This document shows, piece after piece, positions 63,898-64,000 of a stretch of 64,000 nt of DNA (its first letter is position 1; each line of letters begins with the position of its first letter). The notes under the pieces are model-generated. The model had not been told where the DNA came from. It did not search any database and saw nothing but the letters and a program-made list of their open reading frames with translations. The translations under genes were made by a program, and so were the position numbers. Origin of the DNA: Membranipora membranacea (taxonomy: Eukaryota > Bryozoa > Gymnolaemata > Cheilostomatida > Membraniporidae); NCBI GenBank assembly GCA_914767715.1, contig OU612065.1:26042001-26106000 (forward strand), written 5' to 3'.

Positions 63898-64000
63898 TGC
63901 TAGATCAAGTGTTGGAATTGCCCCCCTCTCTACTTCGGCCTGTCACTAGAGGGGTGGGGGCAATTCCAAAGCTGGCAAAATAGATAAAACTTGATCTAGC
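63898..64000. mobile_element. Foldback MITE, family A, copy 5 (variant)
   Basis: Ends CTAGATCAAGT and ACTTGATCTAG match family A, but the inner arms are different (GGAATTGCCCCC and its inverse around a C/G-rich loop). It reaches the last base of the window, so it may be cut off. Confidence 0.65.

Noticed and set aside
1-64000. CRISPR arrays, operons or bacterial insertion sequences
   Set aside because: Spliced genes and poly(A) signals show eukaryotic nuclear DNA; none of the tandem repeats has regular unique spacers.

Overview
The window is intron-rich animal DNA, AT-rich (by eye), from an invertebrate. Genes are split into many short exons with canonical GT-AG introns of a few hundred bases up to about 3.4 kb. 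Introns and intergenic DNA are packed with short non-autonomous foldback elements. The gene set (plakin, FMNL formin, WIPI beta-propeller, mitochondrial GatC and enoyl-CoA hydratase) is metazoan. A sponge, cnidarian or other early-branching animal is plausible, but the sequence alone does not settle the phylum. All exon models were built by hand: splice signals were chosen and every junction was checked for reading-frame continuity.

Layout. (1) 2-13,335, + strand: the 3' part (19 exons, 1,517 codons visible) of a plakin-repeat cytolinker whose 5' end lies outside the window. (2) 15,396-18,588, - strand: a six-exon gene for a predicted 508-aa type I membrane protein with a signal peptide, an NHL-like propeller ectodomain and one C-terminal membrane helix. 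(3) 21,496-23,396, + strand: a four-exon gene for a Lys-rich 239-aa protein with a ubiquitin-interacting motif and an acidic C-terminal W-x-x-V motif. (4) 24,388-46,178, - strand: a complete 22-exon FMNL-type formin (1,081 aa) with N-terminal myristoylation signal, GBD/FH3, coiled coil, FH1, FH2 and DAD. (5) 50,968-52,545, + strand: GATC, mitochondrial Glu-tRNA(Gln) amidotransferase subunit C (155 aa). (6) 52,975-57,229, - strand: ECHS1, mitochondrial enoyl-CoA hydratase (294 aa). (7) 57,817-63,320, + strand: WDR45B/WIPI3 (343 aa).

The genes do not form one pathway. Two themes recur. The plakin and FMNL act on the cytoskeleton. GATC and ECHS1 are mitochondrial matrix proteins arranged tail to tail, and ECHS1 shares a 587-bp head-to-head promoter region with the autophagy gene WDR45B.

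Non-coding content: at least five families of short inverted-repeat elements, a tRNA-derived SINE, several minisatellites and diverged tandem duplications. The most unusual observations are a 12-bp satellite that has multiplied a consensus 5' splice site just downstream of FMNL exon 4, a foldback element that appears to supply the stop codon of the NHL-like membrane gene, a GATC poly(A) signal inside its own coding sequence, and an uncharacterised protein pairing a UIM with a possible LC3-interacting motif.
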